Below, piece by piece: positions 10,440-22,236 of a stretch of 64,000 nt of DNA (position 1 is the stretch's first letter; each line of letters begins with the position of its first letter). The translations under genes and the position numbers were made by a program. Origin of the DNA: Adiantum capillus-veneris (taxonomy: Eukaryota > Streptophyta > Polypodiopsida > Polypodiales > Pteridaceae); the NCBI GenBank assembly GCA_014529385.2, contig CM043954.1:92931247-92995246 (forward strand). Reading direction: 5' to 3'. Under the pieces are notes generated by a model, which saw nothing but the letters and a program-made list of their open reading frames with translations, made no database searches and had not been told where the DNA came from.

Positions 10440-12882
10440 TGTCGGCGGATATGTGTTCGCTACGTGAGCCGGGCAGGCGCCGGGCCTCTGGCTGTGGGAG
10501 GTGTGAAAGGGAGAGAACAAGAACAACAGATGTAACTGAATCTAGAAATCACCGTAATCATCAATTAATCTATTAATGCTTGATTACAACATAGTATTTA
10601 CGCTAAGGCGGGCTGTTAACAGCACCGTTACTTGGATCAGCTGCTTACTAGGAGTTTACGCTCTCGTTTATAGGATTAGCCGGGCCATTAACGACAACGG
10701 ACTTATCAAAATGTTAATTCAATCTTTAACGGATGACGTTGATGGAATTTTCCCTTTGTCGCTTTATTTGCTTCAATTACCCGTAGATTCTGCAGTCTTC
10801 AATTCTGCTCACTACCTTGATCATCAAGCTTCATTTATTACCAATTATCCTGTATCTTCCCGCTTTATGCACTTTGGACTGGCTTATCTGCTCATCACGA
10901 GCTTTATCTTCACCTCTAGTCGACTTGTTCCGAGTCCCTTAACCCCTGCTTATTTGCCTCGACTTACTCCCTCGGTTGCTTCGACCAAGCTCCTTTGCTT
11001 GTCCCAACCGAGCTTCAAGCTCCGTCTTCTCGAACTTACCACTTCTTGGTACTTCATGCCCTCTCAAGCTTCTCAATTTGCTTGCCTTTGTTGCTTTTTC
11101 TCGTTACCTTTGCCAAGCCGAGCTGCGACTCTTGTCGAGCTCCTTTCCGAAGCTCCGACTCCCTTTCTTCCTCCTTCCACGCTTCACCTCAAGTACGAGG
11201 ATGAGAGAGAGCGCCTTTGCCTCTTGGCTTGGATTGCCAATCAAGAGAGAGAGAGATGCTTCCTCCTCGTTGATTTCGTGCCCTTCTTCCCTTTGCACTC
11301 GTTGAAGCTCCTTTTCTTGGCCTCGTTCTCCCCTCTTATGCCCCGATGCTCTTGCCTTGCTTTCTCCCCCCTTCTCGTTTTGCTTTTGCTTCTCTTTAGC
11401 TCGAGAACAAAAGAGAGAGAGAGAGCTGCGAGATCTTGGTTGGCTTCCATATGAGAGAGAGAGAGAGAGAGAGATCCTCTTTGTTGTTCGTTGCTCTCCC
11501 TCCTTAACTTGGCCTCGTTCTCCCCTCTTATGCCCCGATGCTCTTGCCCTCGTTCTCCTCTTGCCTTGCTTTCTCCCCCCTTCTCGTTTTGCTTTTGCTT
11601 CTCTTTAGCTCGAGAACGAAAGAGAGAGAGAGAGCTTCGAGATCTTGGTTGGCTTCCAGATGAGAGAGAGAGATCCTCTTTGTTGTTCGTTGCTCTCCCT
11701 CCTTCCTCTAATCTTCGCTCGTACTGCCCTAAAATAGGCCCCCTCCCAATTTTTGCCTCGGCCCATCAGTCACGGCGCCGTGACTGACATGGCGCGGGGC
11801 TTGATGACATGGCAGGTTGAATGCCGAGGCGCACAGAATGCGGCCGGACCAGTGCCGAAATCAATCGCCATGGCGTCTTCTCCCTTTCTCGTCTCTGGCT
11901 CGCACTCATCAGAGCATCCGTGCGGCCTGCGCGAGCATCCCAAGCTCCCCCGTTTTGCCTGCGACCCCCTGCTCACGCCATTTCTCCTTGTATTATGGCT
12001 TCACACCCTATTTTATTTAGGGTGGCCATTGATTTTCATGGGCGGCCATTTCTAATGGGCCCTTGGGCGGCCTTAGCATAAGTGGGCCCTTGGCCATGGG
12101 CGGCAAAGGGGCCACATTTGGCATACATATCGTTAAGCTGCAAGTATAGATGATTACATTGAAGTAAAGCCTTTTCATCACATTCGATAAAAGGTGTCAA
12201 ATTTTATTTCTTGTCAGCTGGGTATTGTCAATTACGACCACTGCCGGCCAAGCATTGCAACTCTCATCAGCAGCCTTGACTAACAATACTTGAAAATTGT
12301 AATGCCTTCTCTTGCATCGGCCCACATTTGGCATACACATCAGCACCACACTGCATTAAGCCAAATGAATGTGATTGAACAGGGCGACCAGGGCGGTTCG
12401 AACCCGGCGCCCGGCGATTCTTTAACGGCTAATAACTTAGCGACCGGAACTCCGATTGCTGATCTGAAAAGACCGACGCGCTCCACAAAGTGAGCACTTC
12501 AAGCCCCTGCTTTGTTTCATTTCTGTCACCTCAGCTGCATTTGCCCAATCCGGTACGGATCTGCAATCGACTTAAACTTGATAGTGCCATAACTTCTTTA
12601 CCGTAGCTCCAATCAACGAGCCGTAAAGATAGGCCGATACAGCACTTCAAGCACTGCAGTTCGAGATCATAAACTCCCATTTGTGCTCACTTCAATCATA
12701 CTCATTTTTGGCATCATTAAGGCATCTGTTGGCCCTTTAAAGCCGCATATGGCATACATTAATCATTAGACTTGGCCTGTTAACAAGCCCTCATCACTGA
12801 CCATTAATCAAGTAGGCTTCAAAGAAGCTTAGCTTGCATTTCTCTCCTCTTTTTCTCATCATGGCAGCGGAGCTGCATGACA
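10440..12882 (-). repeat. Element B 5' LTR (2443 bp)
   Basis: It is the partner of 2923-5389, with ends TGTCGG...GACA. Compared with that copy it shows several CG-to-CA or TG changes, as expected of methylated cytosines in silent repeats, and a shorter first CT-rich unit. It joins directly to the RNase H part of A at 12883. Confidence 0.92.
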
Positions 12883-13357
12883 GCGTCATATTCTTGAAGG
12901 ATCTTGGGCCACCTGGCTTTTCGACCCTTTAAGTCTGTTTGTTGTGTAAACCATTTAATGCTTTCATGGTCAAACACAATCTTGAACTGAGCACCATACA
13001 GATAGTGCCGCCATGTCTTTAAGGCAGACACTATTGCATAGAGTTCGCGTTCGTAAGCAGAATAATTCTGTTGAGCTGCATCCAGGTTCTTACTTTCAAA
13101 TGCAATCGGCCGTCCGTCTTGTAACAAGACTGCTCCAATAGCACGATCACTGGCACCCATTTCCAAAACGAATGGTTTCAAAGGATCTACAATAGCCAGT
13201 ATAAGAGCTGTAGCTAATGCGTCTTTGAGTGTTTCAAAACTGTGCTGTTGAGTGGAACCCAACTCAAAAGCTTTACCTTTGCCTTTTAGTTGGTCTGTCA
13301 TAGGTACAGCAATGTGAGCATTGTTTTTAATGAACCTTCGGTAAAAACCCGCAAAGC
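12883..13357 (-). pseudogene. Element A RNase H domain
   Basis: The frame from 13301 has the RNase H landmarks GAVLLQDGRPIAFESKNL, AYERELYAIVSALKTWRHYL and FDHESIKWF. The first catalytic Asp is lost: the usual TDASD reads MGASD. Translation ends at ILQEYDA, cut by B at 12883; the following residues are found at 2922. Confidence 0.9.
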
Positions 13358-14296
13358 CTAAAACATATGTAATTCTTCTAGATTTTTAGGAGGTGGCCAT
13401 TTCCAAATGGTATCCACTTTGGATTGATCCATGTAAAGGCCATTAGCTGAAATAACATGTCCTAAATAATGAATTTTCTCCTTGAGAAAATCACATTTAG
13501 CTTCCTTGGCATATAACTTGTTTGTGTCAAACACGTGCCTGAGATGTTGTAAGTGTTCTTCTTCAGAAGCACTATAAACTAGAATGTCATTGAGGAACAC
13601 AATGACAAATTTGCCCAAATATGGCTTCAAGACACTATCCATAAGTGTCATGAATGTTGCGGGCGCATTGGGTAACCCAAAGGGCATCACCAAAAACTCG
13701 TAATGGAGTCTTAGGTATATCGGCAAGCCAAATACGGACTTGGTGATATCCTGACCGCAAGTCAATTTTTGTAAAAATTCAAGCATGAGTTATCTTATCA
13801 AATAACTCATCTACCCTTGGCAATGGGTATTTGTTATTAACTGTAACCACATTTAAGCCTCGGTAGTCTACCCACATGCGCATACTGCCGTCCTTTTTCT
13901 TCACTGAAAGGATAGGCGAAGCATATGGTGAAGAACTGGGTTCTATGAACCCTCTGCTAAGGTAGTCAGCAAGCTGACGTTCCACCTCAACAGCCTCTGA
14001 GTAACTCATACGGTAAGGTGGTTTACTAACAGGTTTACAGCCTGCAGTCACGTCAATGCCATGTTGTACTGAGCATTTCGGCAGTAAACCTGATGGAAAA
14101 TCATTAGGAAAGACATCTTGAAATTCCTTTAATAATTTTTGTAATTGATTAGCAACATTTGCTTGTGTAGAATTAGCAATTGGTGGAATAGAGGAGAGAG
14201 AAGCATGCGGTGTTAAGGAATGTTCAACGGACTCAATGTTAGAAAGAAAATGAGACAGTGAGTAACACAAGAAAACCTGTTCTATTTCATTATCAC
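13358..14296 (-). pseudogene. Element A reverse transcriptase
   Basis: Frames 14270-13779 and 13786-13358 overlap with a frameshift. Landmarks are [41 protein letters not shown] and [13 protein letters not shown]. The catalytic FDD box reads LND, so one metal-binding Asp is Asn. The N-terminal part includes the linker from protease ([17 protein letters not shown]), which starts at the insertion boundary of C. Confidence 0.92.
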
Positions 14297-14964
14297 TGTG
14301 AGGTCCCCACCCCGCCGTATCAACCAGTGGATTTGATGGTGAACCTGGTGGCCACTAGATCTATTGCAGAAGCAAACAAAATGGTTCAGGGTTCAACTAG
14401 CGGACGCTCTCTCATCACAAAGTGAGTCGAGTTCGAGCCTACTAGCAAGAAGATCTAGCTCCACCTCGCAGGGGAAGCGTACTTAAACTATCTAGCGATC
14501 CTAAGAACCACCTTCTAAGAGGAGAGAAACCCCGAGTGCCTTTTTCCCCATGTTTCAGAGGCACGTACTCTCGAGATTTCACCGCTCTAGGTGCAATGAG
14601 TATTAATAATATCGAAGTAAGCACTATGGGGACAGAGAGTTCCCGATCAATCAGGACCACCCATCTCGTAGGCATTGGCAACCTGAGCCAAGCCCCCACT
14701 TTCCACCCCCCCACTCACACTTCCTTGTGTGACCTAATTACTACCACAAAGGTTGTTCAACATAAACATTCCTTCTTTTAATTCCAAAGCACATTGTTCG
14801 TTAAGACAGCCCTTCAACCAGTATTGCAAACAGCATCCAAACATAATTCTAGTAAAAATTCTACTCAAACTTATTCATAAAAGTTCCAATGTTCTAGAGG
14901 TACAACATCCCCCCTCCAGCGAGAGTTCACTCCTCCCGTTGTCGCCTAGCTGCCCATACAACTA

Positions 14965-15060
14965 GGTATGTCCACCATATAGAAAGCACGTCATGGACAC
15001 TCCCACCGCATAGAAAGCAAGACGTGGGTTCCCACCGCATAGAAAGCAAGTCGTGGATTC
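14965..15060. repeat. ~29-bp tandem repeat, three units
   Basis: Each unit carries CATAGAAAGCA followed by CGT(C/G)(A/G)TGG. The other LTR has four units at 22906-23030, so one unit was gained or lost after insertion. Confidence 0.85.
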
Positions 15061-15351
15061 AAGAGCCCTTAACGAGGAACTCTGCCCCCTGTGATCAGTA
15101 GGGGGGTTAGGACTGATTCAACATTGGAAATAAAATGAACATGTCGAGCTAAATTTTCCCTAGCAGACATTCTTTCCTAATTGCAACCAGCATACCCATC
15201 AATCATTTCCTTCCTACTTTAGAACTTAATGTACAATGAATTCAATGCCGAGGTTTCCGTCAAATTTCTCCAACATGTTTGGGGATATTTTCATCCCTAA
15301 TTAAACGTGTGCAATGTTAAATTAAACAACTTGAATGAAATTATGATCTAC

Positions 15352-15492
15352 CTCTTCCATTTCTTCGTCGATGGCCCGTGAGATGGCCGGTAATTGTTCG
15401 TCAATGGGAGCTTTTCCCTTCCCGTTCACCTTGCTCGTTCCTGCCTCGTGGTCGTGGGCTCCACCAAAGCGAGTCCTCTTAACCGGGGCCAT
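15352..15492 (-). other. 3' LTR copy of the candidate ORF0 exon 1
   Basis: It is a 47-codon open frame starting at an ATG (15492) and ending at AG|GTAGAT. The copy in the 5' LTR at 23461-23321 has the same sequence and is the one that could be spliced to the interior; this copy has no downstream partner. Confidence 0.4.
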
Positions 15493-16323
15493 TTTAAACT
15501 CACTACTTTAAATAATTAACTTGGAGAAAAGAGCTAATGTCCGCAAGCGTCATAACAAGCCAAATGATAGATTAGCAACATCAAACAATGCCTGCTACAT
15601 GAGAGGTTTAGATTTTTCCATATAGCAATCATTGTGGATGACACATAATCCTATGGGAACCGGCTCTAAAGATAATTACTCGGCTTACATGATTAAGAAT
15701 AATAGGATTTCACTAAATGGAATTACCAGAGAGATGAATTAAGCACGATTAATCTCTTTCCTAGCAATTAGAGGGTGCAGAATCACCGCATGCATAGGTG
15801 TGAGAAAAACCACCTCTTAGAGACTTAATGACAGATTAATCTTACCTTAATTATATCTTAATGCATAACAGAAATGAATCTAAATCAGCTACAATATTAA
15901 TGCGTGATAGAAAGAGTGATTCTCATCAATCTACATAATTACCAGCTTACTGATTAATTTCTATGCTACCTAGAGAGAGAAAATTCTAATAATCGTGCAC
16001 TAATCATTAATTAAGAGTGATGAATGGCTGATAATTCAGCTATGGGATGATGATTACATAATAGAATATGGTTAAGGAGAATTTAGAGAGTAATTATAGA
16101 GAATTACGACTAGGAATAAGCATACTAGACGAGAAATTTAGATGGTAGAGAAAGGAATTTACAGATGGCATTAATTAAACCGTGGTTACCGTGATTAAGG
16201 GCTGATAATCTTCTCGATTTTCTGATCTAATCGAGCTTCTTGAGAAGAGAATTCGGCAGCACCTTCCTCCTTGCTTCTCCTTCAAAAGGTGTGTGAACCG
16301 GCAGCACCTTCCCATGTGTGTAG

Positions 16324-16366
16324 GTGTGTGTGTGTATGCACTGTGTGTGTGTGTGTGTATGAGCAT

Positions 16367-16449
<83 letters not shown>

Positions 16450-16478
16450 TGTGTGTGTGTTTGTGTGTGTGTGTGTGC
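16324..16478. repeat. TG microsatellite in element C 3' LTR
   Basis: An interrupted (TG)n array with TATGCA and TATGAGCATAA breaks. The 5' LTR copy at 24290-24389 is shorter with the same breaks. The long Cys/Val and His/Thr ORFs across it are artefacts of the repeat. Confidence 0.97.
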
Positions 16479-17105
16479 AGGTCTTTAAATAGGCTCCTAC
16501 AGGCTGAAAATCGACCTGGGTTGCTAAATGCATCTGGGAGCTTCTCCAGTTAAGCATGGCAAGTCTAGCTCCCTACTCACCAAGTGTCAGGTTGGCTAGT
16601 TTAACTGACTCTAAGACTTAGTTACTGGCTTGGCAGCTTTCCCAGGACTCCCACAAGGCAAGAGGGCGCCCCCTAGCTGCTAAAGCTGATCTGGAGTGGC
16701 CTGGGACCTGTTCCCACACAGTCCCGGGCTCCGGTGCCTCCTGCTCAATTTTTGGAAAATTTGATTTTTGGCTAAAATAGGTCATACGAGTCGGATTTTT
16801 ATGCCGTAAATTGCTAAACAGAGCTCTAACTAAGACGTACTGGACCAAGTACCTGGCATATTTAGCAGCCCCCGCGGTCCGAAAAATGCGTTTTTTTGAA
16901 ATTCGGGGACGATCAAAACTGGACGAGTTGGTGACCAAAAACTTGCTATTTTTGGAATTTTTTTACAAAAATTTCGAAGCTTTAAAACATTCTAAACATT
17001 GTGGCACAGACAGAATTTGGAAAATTGCTAAAAATAGTAACTTTTTTCATTATGTTCATTTCATGGTACAATGGTGCTCTTTTGATCGAGGTCAGAGACC
17101 TTACA

Positions 17106-17119
17106 ACCTCCCCAACGTG
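17106..17119 (-). other. Element C polypurine tract
   Basis: On the minus strand CACGTTGGGGAGGT ends at the 3' LTR start TGTAAGG. Its position fixes orientation and LTR boundary. Confidence 0.7.
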
Positions 17120-17165
17120 AAAAATTTGAGATGTCCTCATCTCACGAATGTGTTTGGATAATCTT

Positions 17166-18560
17166 TTATGAGCATTGGTTCATCCTCCCAAGTTGCATCT
17201 TCTTCAGGGTAATCCTTCCACTTACCACATGCTCCGTGATAGTTCTGTTGCGTAACTTCCTTTCCCTTGTTTCCAGTACGTAGTCAGGTTGGAGTTCGAG
17301 AACTCCTTGTGCTGGCATGACTATCTGATCTGAGTCCAAGAATTGATCACGATTAGGGATATAGGGTTTGAGTAAGCTAATGTGGAATACATCATGAACC
17401 TTCAAGTTTGCAGGTAACTTTAGCTTGTAAGCTTGGTCACTCACAACCTTCATGATCTCGAATGGCCCACAGTACCTTGGGCTTAGCTTCTTATATCTGC
17501 CTAGTGATAAGTTGCTTTTCTTTGGTCGGACTCGCAGAAAAATCTTATCCCCTTCTTTGAAAGTTCTTTCTGAACGGTTCTTATCTGCATAGTGCTTCTG
17601 TCTATCCTGAGCGGCCTGAATGTCCTGGCGAATAGCTCTAGTCTGTGCTTCCATATCTTCTAACATCTTCCTAGATGCTTTTACCCTGATGGTTGGATCT
17701 GAGAAGGTCAGTGGTGCTAAGCAGTCTTGTCCATAAAGAGCTTTGAAAGGTGACATTCCAATGCTTCTGTGTTCTGAAGAATTATAAGCATACTCCACCA
17801 AAGGTGGATATTGTAACCACTTCTTTGGCTCTAGTGAACAATAGGCTCTGAGAATGTCCTCGATGACTTGATTAACTCTCTCAGTTTGCCCGTCTGTCTA
17901 CGGATGATACGTTGTACTGAAGGCTAATTGTGACCCAGTAGATTGGAAAAGAGAAGTCCAAAATTTTGATGTAAACTTGGTATCTCTATCACTGACGATA
18001 CGCTTGGGCAGCCCATGCAACCTAAAAATCTCCTTGATGAATACCCGACTAACATCTGAAGCAGTAAAGGTTTTCTTTACGGGTATTAGATGAGCCACTT
18101 TTGTGAGCATATCAACAACCACAAAAACAGAATCATAACCTCCTGTAGAAGGTAATCCTGTAACAAAATCCATACTGATGCATTCCCATTTCATCTGGGG
18201 TATGTCAAGAGGTTGAAGTTGCCCTAGTAACTTGATTCTTTCGGCCTTTATCCGCTGACAAGAAAGACATTGCCTCACATAGCGAAGTATGTCCCCTTTC
18301 ATTCCAGACCAAAAATAACTCCTCCTGACAGCATGAAGAGTCTTAGCATAGCCTGGATGTCCGGATGTAGGGCTATCGTGTGCTTCATACAAAATGGCCT
18401 TCTTTAAGGCTGGATCTCTGGGTACACAGAGTCTATGTCTATAGTAAAGACATCCTCCCATAAGAGAGTAATCTTTAGCTTCAGGCATCTTATTCTGTTG
18501 GACTAGAGATACTATACGCTGGTATTCTGGATCTACTAAATATGCTTCTTTGATTCTATC
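17166..18560 (-). pseudogene. Element C integrase with chromodomain
   Basis: From 18488 the frame has the zinc finger (HDSPTSGHPGYAK, CLSCQ) and catalytic Asp residues in SMDFVTGLP and VSDRDTKF. A TAG at 17895-17897 interrupts just before TDGQTERVNQ, which holds the Glu. Frame 17801-17166 carries the C-terminal domain (PRYCGPFEI, VFHISLLKPY) and a chromodomain starting at VLETRERKLRNRTITEH; a one-base shift near 17205 throws the WKDYPEEDATWE part into another frame. A second stop lies near 18560, between RNase H and integrase. Confidence 0.92.
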
Positions 18561-19745
18561 CTAGATAGGGTTATTTGGAATAGAGATAGCTCCGAGAAAG
18601 GATTTTCGGCTAAGACCATCTGCAACTGCATTTTCCTTCCCTGGTCTATACTTTATGTCAAAGTCATATTCCTGTAATAGCTCTATCCATCGTCGTTGTC
18701 GCATATCGAGAATAGGTTGAGTAAAAATCCATTTTAAGCTCTTATGGTCTGTAACTAGCTGAAACTTGCGCCCAAGAAGATAATGTTTCCATAACTTGAG
18801 CGCATGAATAACTACTAAAAGCTCCAAATCATGAGTAGGATAATTCTTCTCATGATCTCTCAGCTTTCGCGAAGTATACGCCACTGGTCTTCCTTCTTGA
18901 GTAAGAACTCCGCCTAGAGCGAATTTGCTAGCGTCGGTCGCTACTTCAAATTCCTTAGTAAAATCTGGAAGCTTTAAAATACGAGCTGAGACCAAGAATT
19001 CTTTTAGCTTAGCAAAGCTAGACTCGTGCTCGGTCTTCCATTCGATCCTCATTCCTTTCTTCAGGAGTTCCGTCAAAGGTGCAGCAATACGAGCATAATC
19101 CTTGACAAAAATCCTGTACCATCCCCTTATTCCAAGAAATCCTCTTACTTCGCTGACGGTGGATGGTTGAGGCCAATCAACGATGTCCTTGACCTTGTCT
19201 GGGTCCACTGAAATCCCCTCAGCCGATATGACAAATCCAAGATAGTTGACTTTTGGTGAGCAAAAAGTGCACTTGCTCTCTTTAGCGTAAAGTTGGTGTT
19301 CTCGAAGAAGATCAAGTACTTTGCGAACATGTTCTTCGTGATCTGCCTCGTTCTTAGAGTAGATCAGAATGTCATCAAAGAAAACCAAGAAAAAATCATC
19401 CAGGTAAGGTCTGAAAATATCTTGCATAAGTCGATTGAAGCTTGCAGGAGCATTTGTTAGACCAAAAGACATTACTGTGAACTCGTAGTTCCCATACCTA
19501 GTATTGAAAGCCGTCTTTGGAATATCCGATTCCTTGATCCTGATTTGGTAATATCCTGACCTTAGTTCTATCTTTGTAAATATTTTGGCGCCGTGGAGTC
19601 TGTCCAAAAGTTCTTCAATCCTTGGAATTGGGTACTTGTTCTTGACAGTTACCTGGTTCAGTCCCCGGTAGTCTATGCATAGCCTTAAGGTCCCATCCTT
19701 CTTTTTCTGAAAAAGAACTGGAGCACCCCAAGGAGAAGTACTGGG
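18561..19745 (-). pseudogene. Element C reverse transcriptase and RNase H
   Basis: The 348-codon frame from 19607 begins [20 protein letters not shown] and has an intact catalytic box [10 protein letters not shown], the thumb [10 protein letters not shown] and RNase H with [26 protein letters not shown] and VTDHKSLKW. It ends at the RNase H/integrase linker [13 protein letters not shown]. The RT N-terminus ([18 protein letters not shown]) lies in the same region upstream, after a stop at 19745 that follows EQGFI. All catalytic residues seen are intact. Confidence 0.94.
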
Positions 19746-20392
19746 TCAAATGAATCCTTGCTCGATAAGTTGTCTAAGTTGTTCGTTGAGTTCGATGGCC
19801 TCTGGAAGTGACATCTTATAAGGTCTTTTTGAGATAGGTTCACATCCAGGGATAGTTTCAATCTCATGATCTACCTCTCTATGTGGCGGAAGATTCGTAA
19901 GGTCTTCAGGGAATACATCATCATACTCTCTTAACCAGTTTGGTCGAAATGAGGTATCTGATTGGTCCACCTTGTTGAGTTTTACTGCATAAATTTGCTG
20001 ACCCTTCCTTAGTCCCTTCAAAAGTCTGCTGGCCTTAACTAGAGTAGCCTTAGGTCTCCCATTTTCCCCCTGGATTAAGGCTTCATTACCCAAGTTATCT
20101 GTAAAGGTAAAATTCCCTTGTGCACAATGTATGTGGGCCCTATTTTGCTTTAGCCAGTCCATCCCTAGTATACCATCAAAGAATCCTAAGGGTAGGGTTC
20201 GAAATTGGGCAGAAAGTGGGTGTCCCCCTAAATCAAAATCGATTTTTCCTACAGAATGTTGAGATACTACTTCCTTGCCGTTTGCTAACTCTACAACTAG
20301 CTTGCTTGTTGGATACTTATCTAGCTTTAGCTTCCTCATGCATCTGGGTGAAAGAAATGAAAAGTACTACCACAATCTCTAAGGAAGTTAAC
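19746..20392 (-). pseudogene. Element C protease and protease-RT linker
   Basis: The active site DCGST near 20385 is followed by a one-base shift, then the 197-codon frame 20339-19746 with the flap and LGFFDGILGMDWL motif, and the RT entry YDDVFPEDLTNLPPHREVDH. Cys replaces Thr/Ser-adjacent Ser in the usual D-S/T-G triad, a variant known among plant Ty3 proteases. Confidence 0.85.
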
Positions 20393-21400
20393 TCATTCAC
20401 CTCTGAGAGATCCTGGCGTATGAATGACTGCGTATTGCTCGCAACCATTGGGATTGTCAATTGCAGCATGTAGGGTTGCTCTCTCCACTACTTCATCACC
20501 CACAATTGGTTGTACCACTGCGGCGTTTACTATGGCGGTAGCTCCACGCCCTCGCCCTCTGTTCATCCTTCCACGTCCTCCTCCTCCATTAGCTTGGCCA
20601 CGCCCACGGGTATTCAAGGGTATGGCATTAGCATTGGTTGCCTGAATGTTCCTGGGGCAATTGGATCTGTAATGTCCATGCTCGCCGCAGCCATAGCATC
20701 GGACATCAGGGAACTCCATGGTTGTGGTGGTAGCCACAATAGGGCACTGGTTATACGCTTGGTTGGCTGGTCTGTTATCCCAAGCAGTGGTCCTTGCCCT
20801 CTTTGCCCAATGATTCCTCCTTTTCTGATTAGCCTTTTGTACCTCGAGAGCTAGAGGTTTGGCCCTTAACAAGGCATCCTGTAGCGTCGTCGGCCTGAGA
20901 GCTTCCAACCGAGTATTCAGGGGATCGATTAGTCCTTGGCAGAACCTTGCCACCTATTGTTCCAAGGTCATCTTAGGAGCATATCTCTGAAGAGTGAAAA
21001 ACTTTGCATAGTATTCTTCGACAGATGAATTCAGCTGCCGAAGTGAAAAGAATTCATTCATCCTCAAGGTTCTATAGGCAGGTGGTAAATAACGTCCCAT
21101 TATTGCAGCTTTGATGTCTTCCCATGATTGGGAAGATCCCTTAATATCCATGTCTCTGCAATGTTGCTTCCACCATATCTTGGCATCCCCGTCAAGCGGA
21201 ACATCGCAAGCATGGTCTGATTTACGAGTTGGGTCCCCGCAGCTTCAAAGTAATCGTCCATGGCTTCCATCCACACTTCCGCATCTCTCTCCACATTTGC
21301 CCCCTCACCCTTAAAGATCGAAGGTTGGGCTTGCTTAAGGAGGAGCTTCTTCTCTTGCGCTGCCGAGTATAGAGCAACAGGCGGTGCCTACATGGATTAT
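20393..21400 (-). pseudogene. Element C gag
   Basis: Three overlapping frames (21294-21100, 21151-20954, 20953-20393) make up a Ty3 Gag: the early motif FKGEGANVERDAEVWMEAM, the capsid motif YYAKFFTLQRYAPKM, and the knuckle CYGCGEHGHYRSNC followed by an Arg/Gly-rich tail (GGGGRGRMNRGRGRG) for RNA binding. Two frameshifts and one stop (at 20953) break it. Confidence 0.9.
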
Positions 21401-21605
21401 ACGAATTCTTGATACCATTACTTGGATTTCAAAATATATACGAGACTTTAAATAAAATTCAAGATTCTACTTTATCAAGAGACAGAGATTCAGAGACAAA
21501 AAGCACTTTATTGATGAAAATTTTTTACAGTCAAAACCCTTCAAGGTTTAGGATAACTGATGATCAGCTTATTACATGGCTTTATGGATTGCGTATAAAA
21601 TACGC

Positions 21606-22109
21606 CTAGGAGATGGTATTCACATGATGCACTACTTCATTCGTGAAATAGTTCCTATACTCATTCTTGAGTGGATAATAAACTAAGATATCAAGCCGGA
21701 GTTCCGCTTTCAGTAATCCAAAGGTTTTGACTCGATTCGCTGGGATCACGTTGGTGACCTTCTCCAAGAGCCAGTCGTTGATGGTTTGATTGGAGTTGTC
21801 TGAAATAGTCTGGTCCAATAGTGTAGGCACCAAGTAGAATATCTCTATGACCCTCAACTCTTCTCCCCAACGTATCTTCTTCAAATCGGTAGCCAGGCAT
21901 CCTAGCTTCCGAGCGTTGATGTAGTAAACCCCCCCTGGAAATGTCCAATCAAGTTCCCATCCTCTATCAATGCGAGTGGAGTGTGGCGTATAAGCCTTCA
22001 ACAGTATCTCCATGACAACTCGCCTGAACTGGTAAACTAGGGATCTTCGAGCTTGCTCATAAATAAGCTCAAACACTTAGAACTTCCAATATTCGAGCAT
22101 GGGGTCTTC
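21606..22109 (-). CDS. Element C additional ORF upstream of gag (candidate ORF0 exon 2)
   Basis: A 156-codon frame runs 22076-21606, between primer site and gag, where chromoviruses normally have no gene. I do not recognise the protein. It has amphipathic, Arg-rich N-terminal helices (FELIYEQARRSLVYQFRRVV) and a mixed alpha/beta-like composition, and no zinc finger. The same frame extends back to a strong acceptor TGTTGCAG|GA at 22110/22109 with a single TAA after ten codons, which one C-to-T change would explain. Exon 1 in the LTR ends in the matching phase 0. Confidence 0.45.
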
Positions 22110-22221
22110 CTGCAACACCAATGCAAGGAATTCGGATCAACTACCTATATACTTTCAGTTCCTTTTAAATGTTCAAACAATACGACTTTATTTCTAAGCC
22201 TAACCTAGGCTCTCTAACCTA

Positions 22222-22236
22222 GGCTCTCATACGAGG
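22222..22236 (-). other. Element C primer-binding site, degenerate initiator tRNA-Met type
   Basis: Directly after the 5' LTR the minus strand reads CCTCGTATGAGAGCC, which differs from TGGTATCAGAGCC at two positions in the core. A second stretch TGGTATCAAGAATTCG at 21416-21402, just upstream of gag, also resembles the primer site but in an unusual place. Confidence 0.55.

Larger units (their letters stand above)
2923..12882 (-). mobile_element. Element B: long-LTR non-autonomous retrotransposon with gag-like ORF only
   Basis: LTRs 2923-5389 and 10440-12882 share ends TGTCGG...GACA on the plus strand. On the minus strand, 4 bases after the 5' LTR, lies a primer site matching the 3' end of tRNA-Trp; then a 620-codon ORF with a capsid-like N-terminus; then a polypurine tract at the 3' LTR. 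No protease, RT or integrase is present. It sits in the RNase H/integrase junction of A. The flanking 5-mers GGCAT and GCGTC do not match well. This resembles the class called TR-GAG. Confidence 0.82.
14297..17105 (-). repeat. Element C 3' LTR (2809 bp)
   Basis: It pairs with 22237-25047. It contains a short tandem repeat of about 29 bp, a TG microsatellite and, on the minus strand, a 47-codon exon candidate at 15492-15352. The largest differences between the two LTRs are in these repeats and around 16880-16960. Confidence 0.95.

Noticed and set aside
10576-11454. 292-codon plus-strand ORF in the B 5' LTR (and 186-codon version at 3194-3754)
   Set aside because: It is antisense to B, lies wholly in CT-rich LTR sequence, reads as Ser/Leu/Pro-rich with no known motif, and is broken in the other LTR copy.
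2918-12887. Target-site duplication for element B
   Set aside because: Flanking 5-mers GGCAT and GCGTC share too little to count; a shifted reading (GCATT/GCGTC) needs two changes.
14965-15060. Possible CRISPR-like array
   Set aside because: Only three to four degenerate 29-bp units without unique spacers, within a plant LTR.
16271-16557. Cys/Val and His/Thr repeat ORFs
   Set aside because: They are translations of the TG microsatellite.
21402-21605. A second small LTR just upstream of C gag ending at TGGTATCAAGAATTCG
   Set aside because: Only eight bases match the primer site and no partner LTR is found; it is more likely the normal leader of C.
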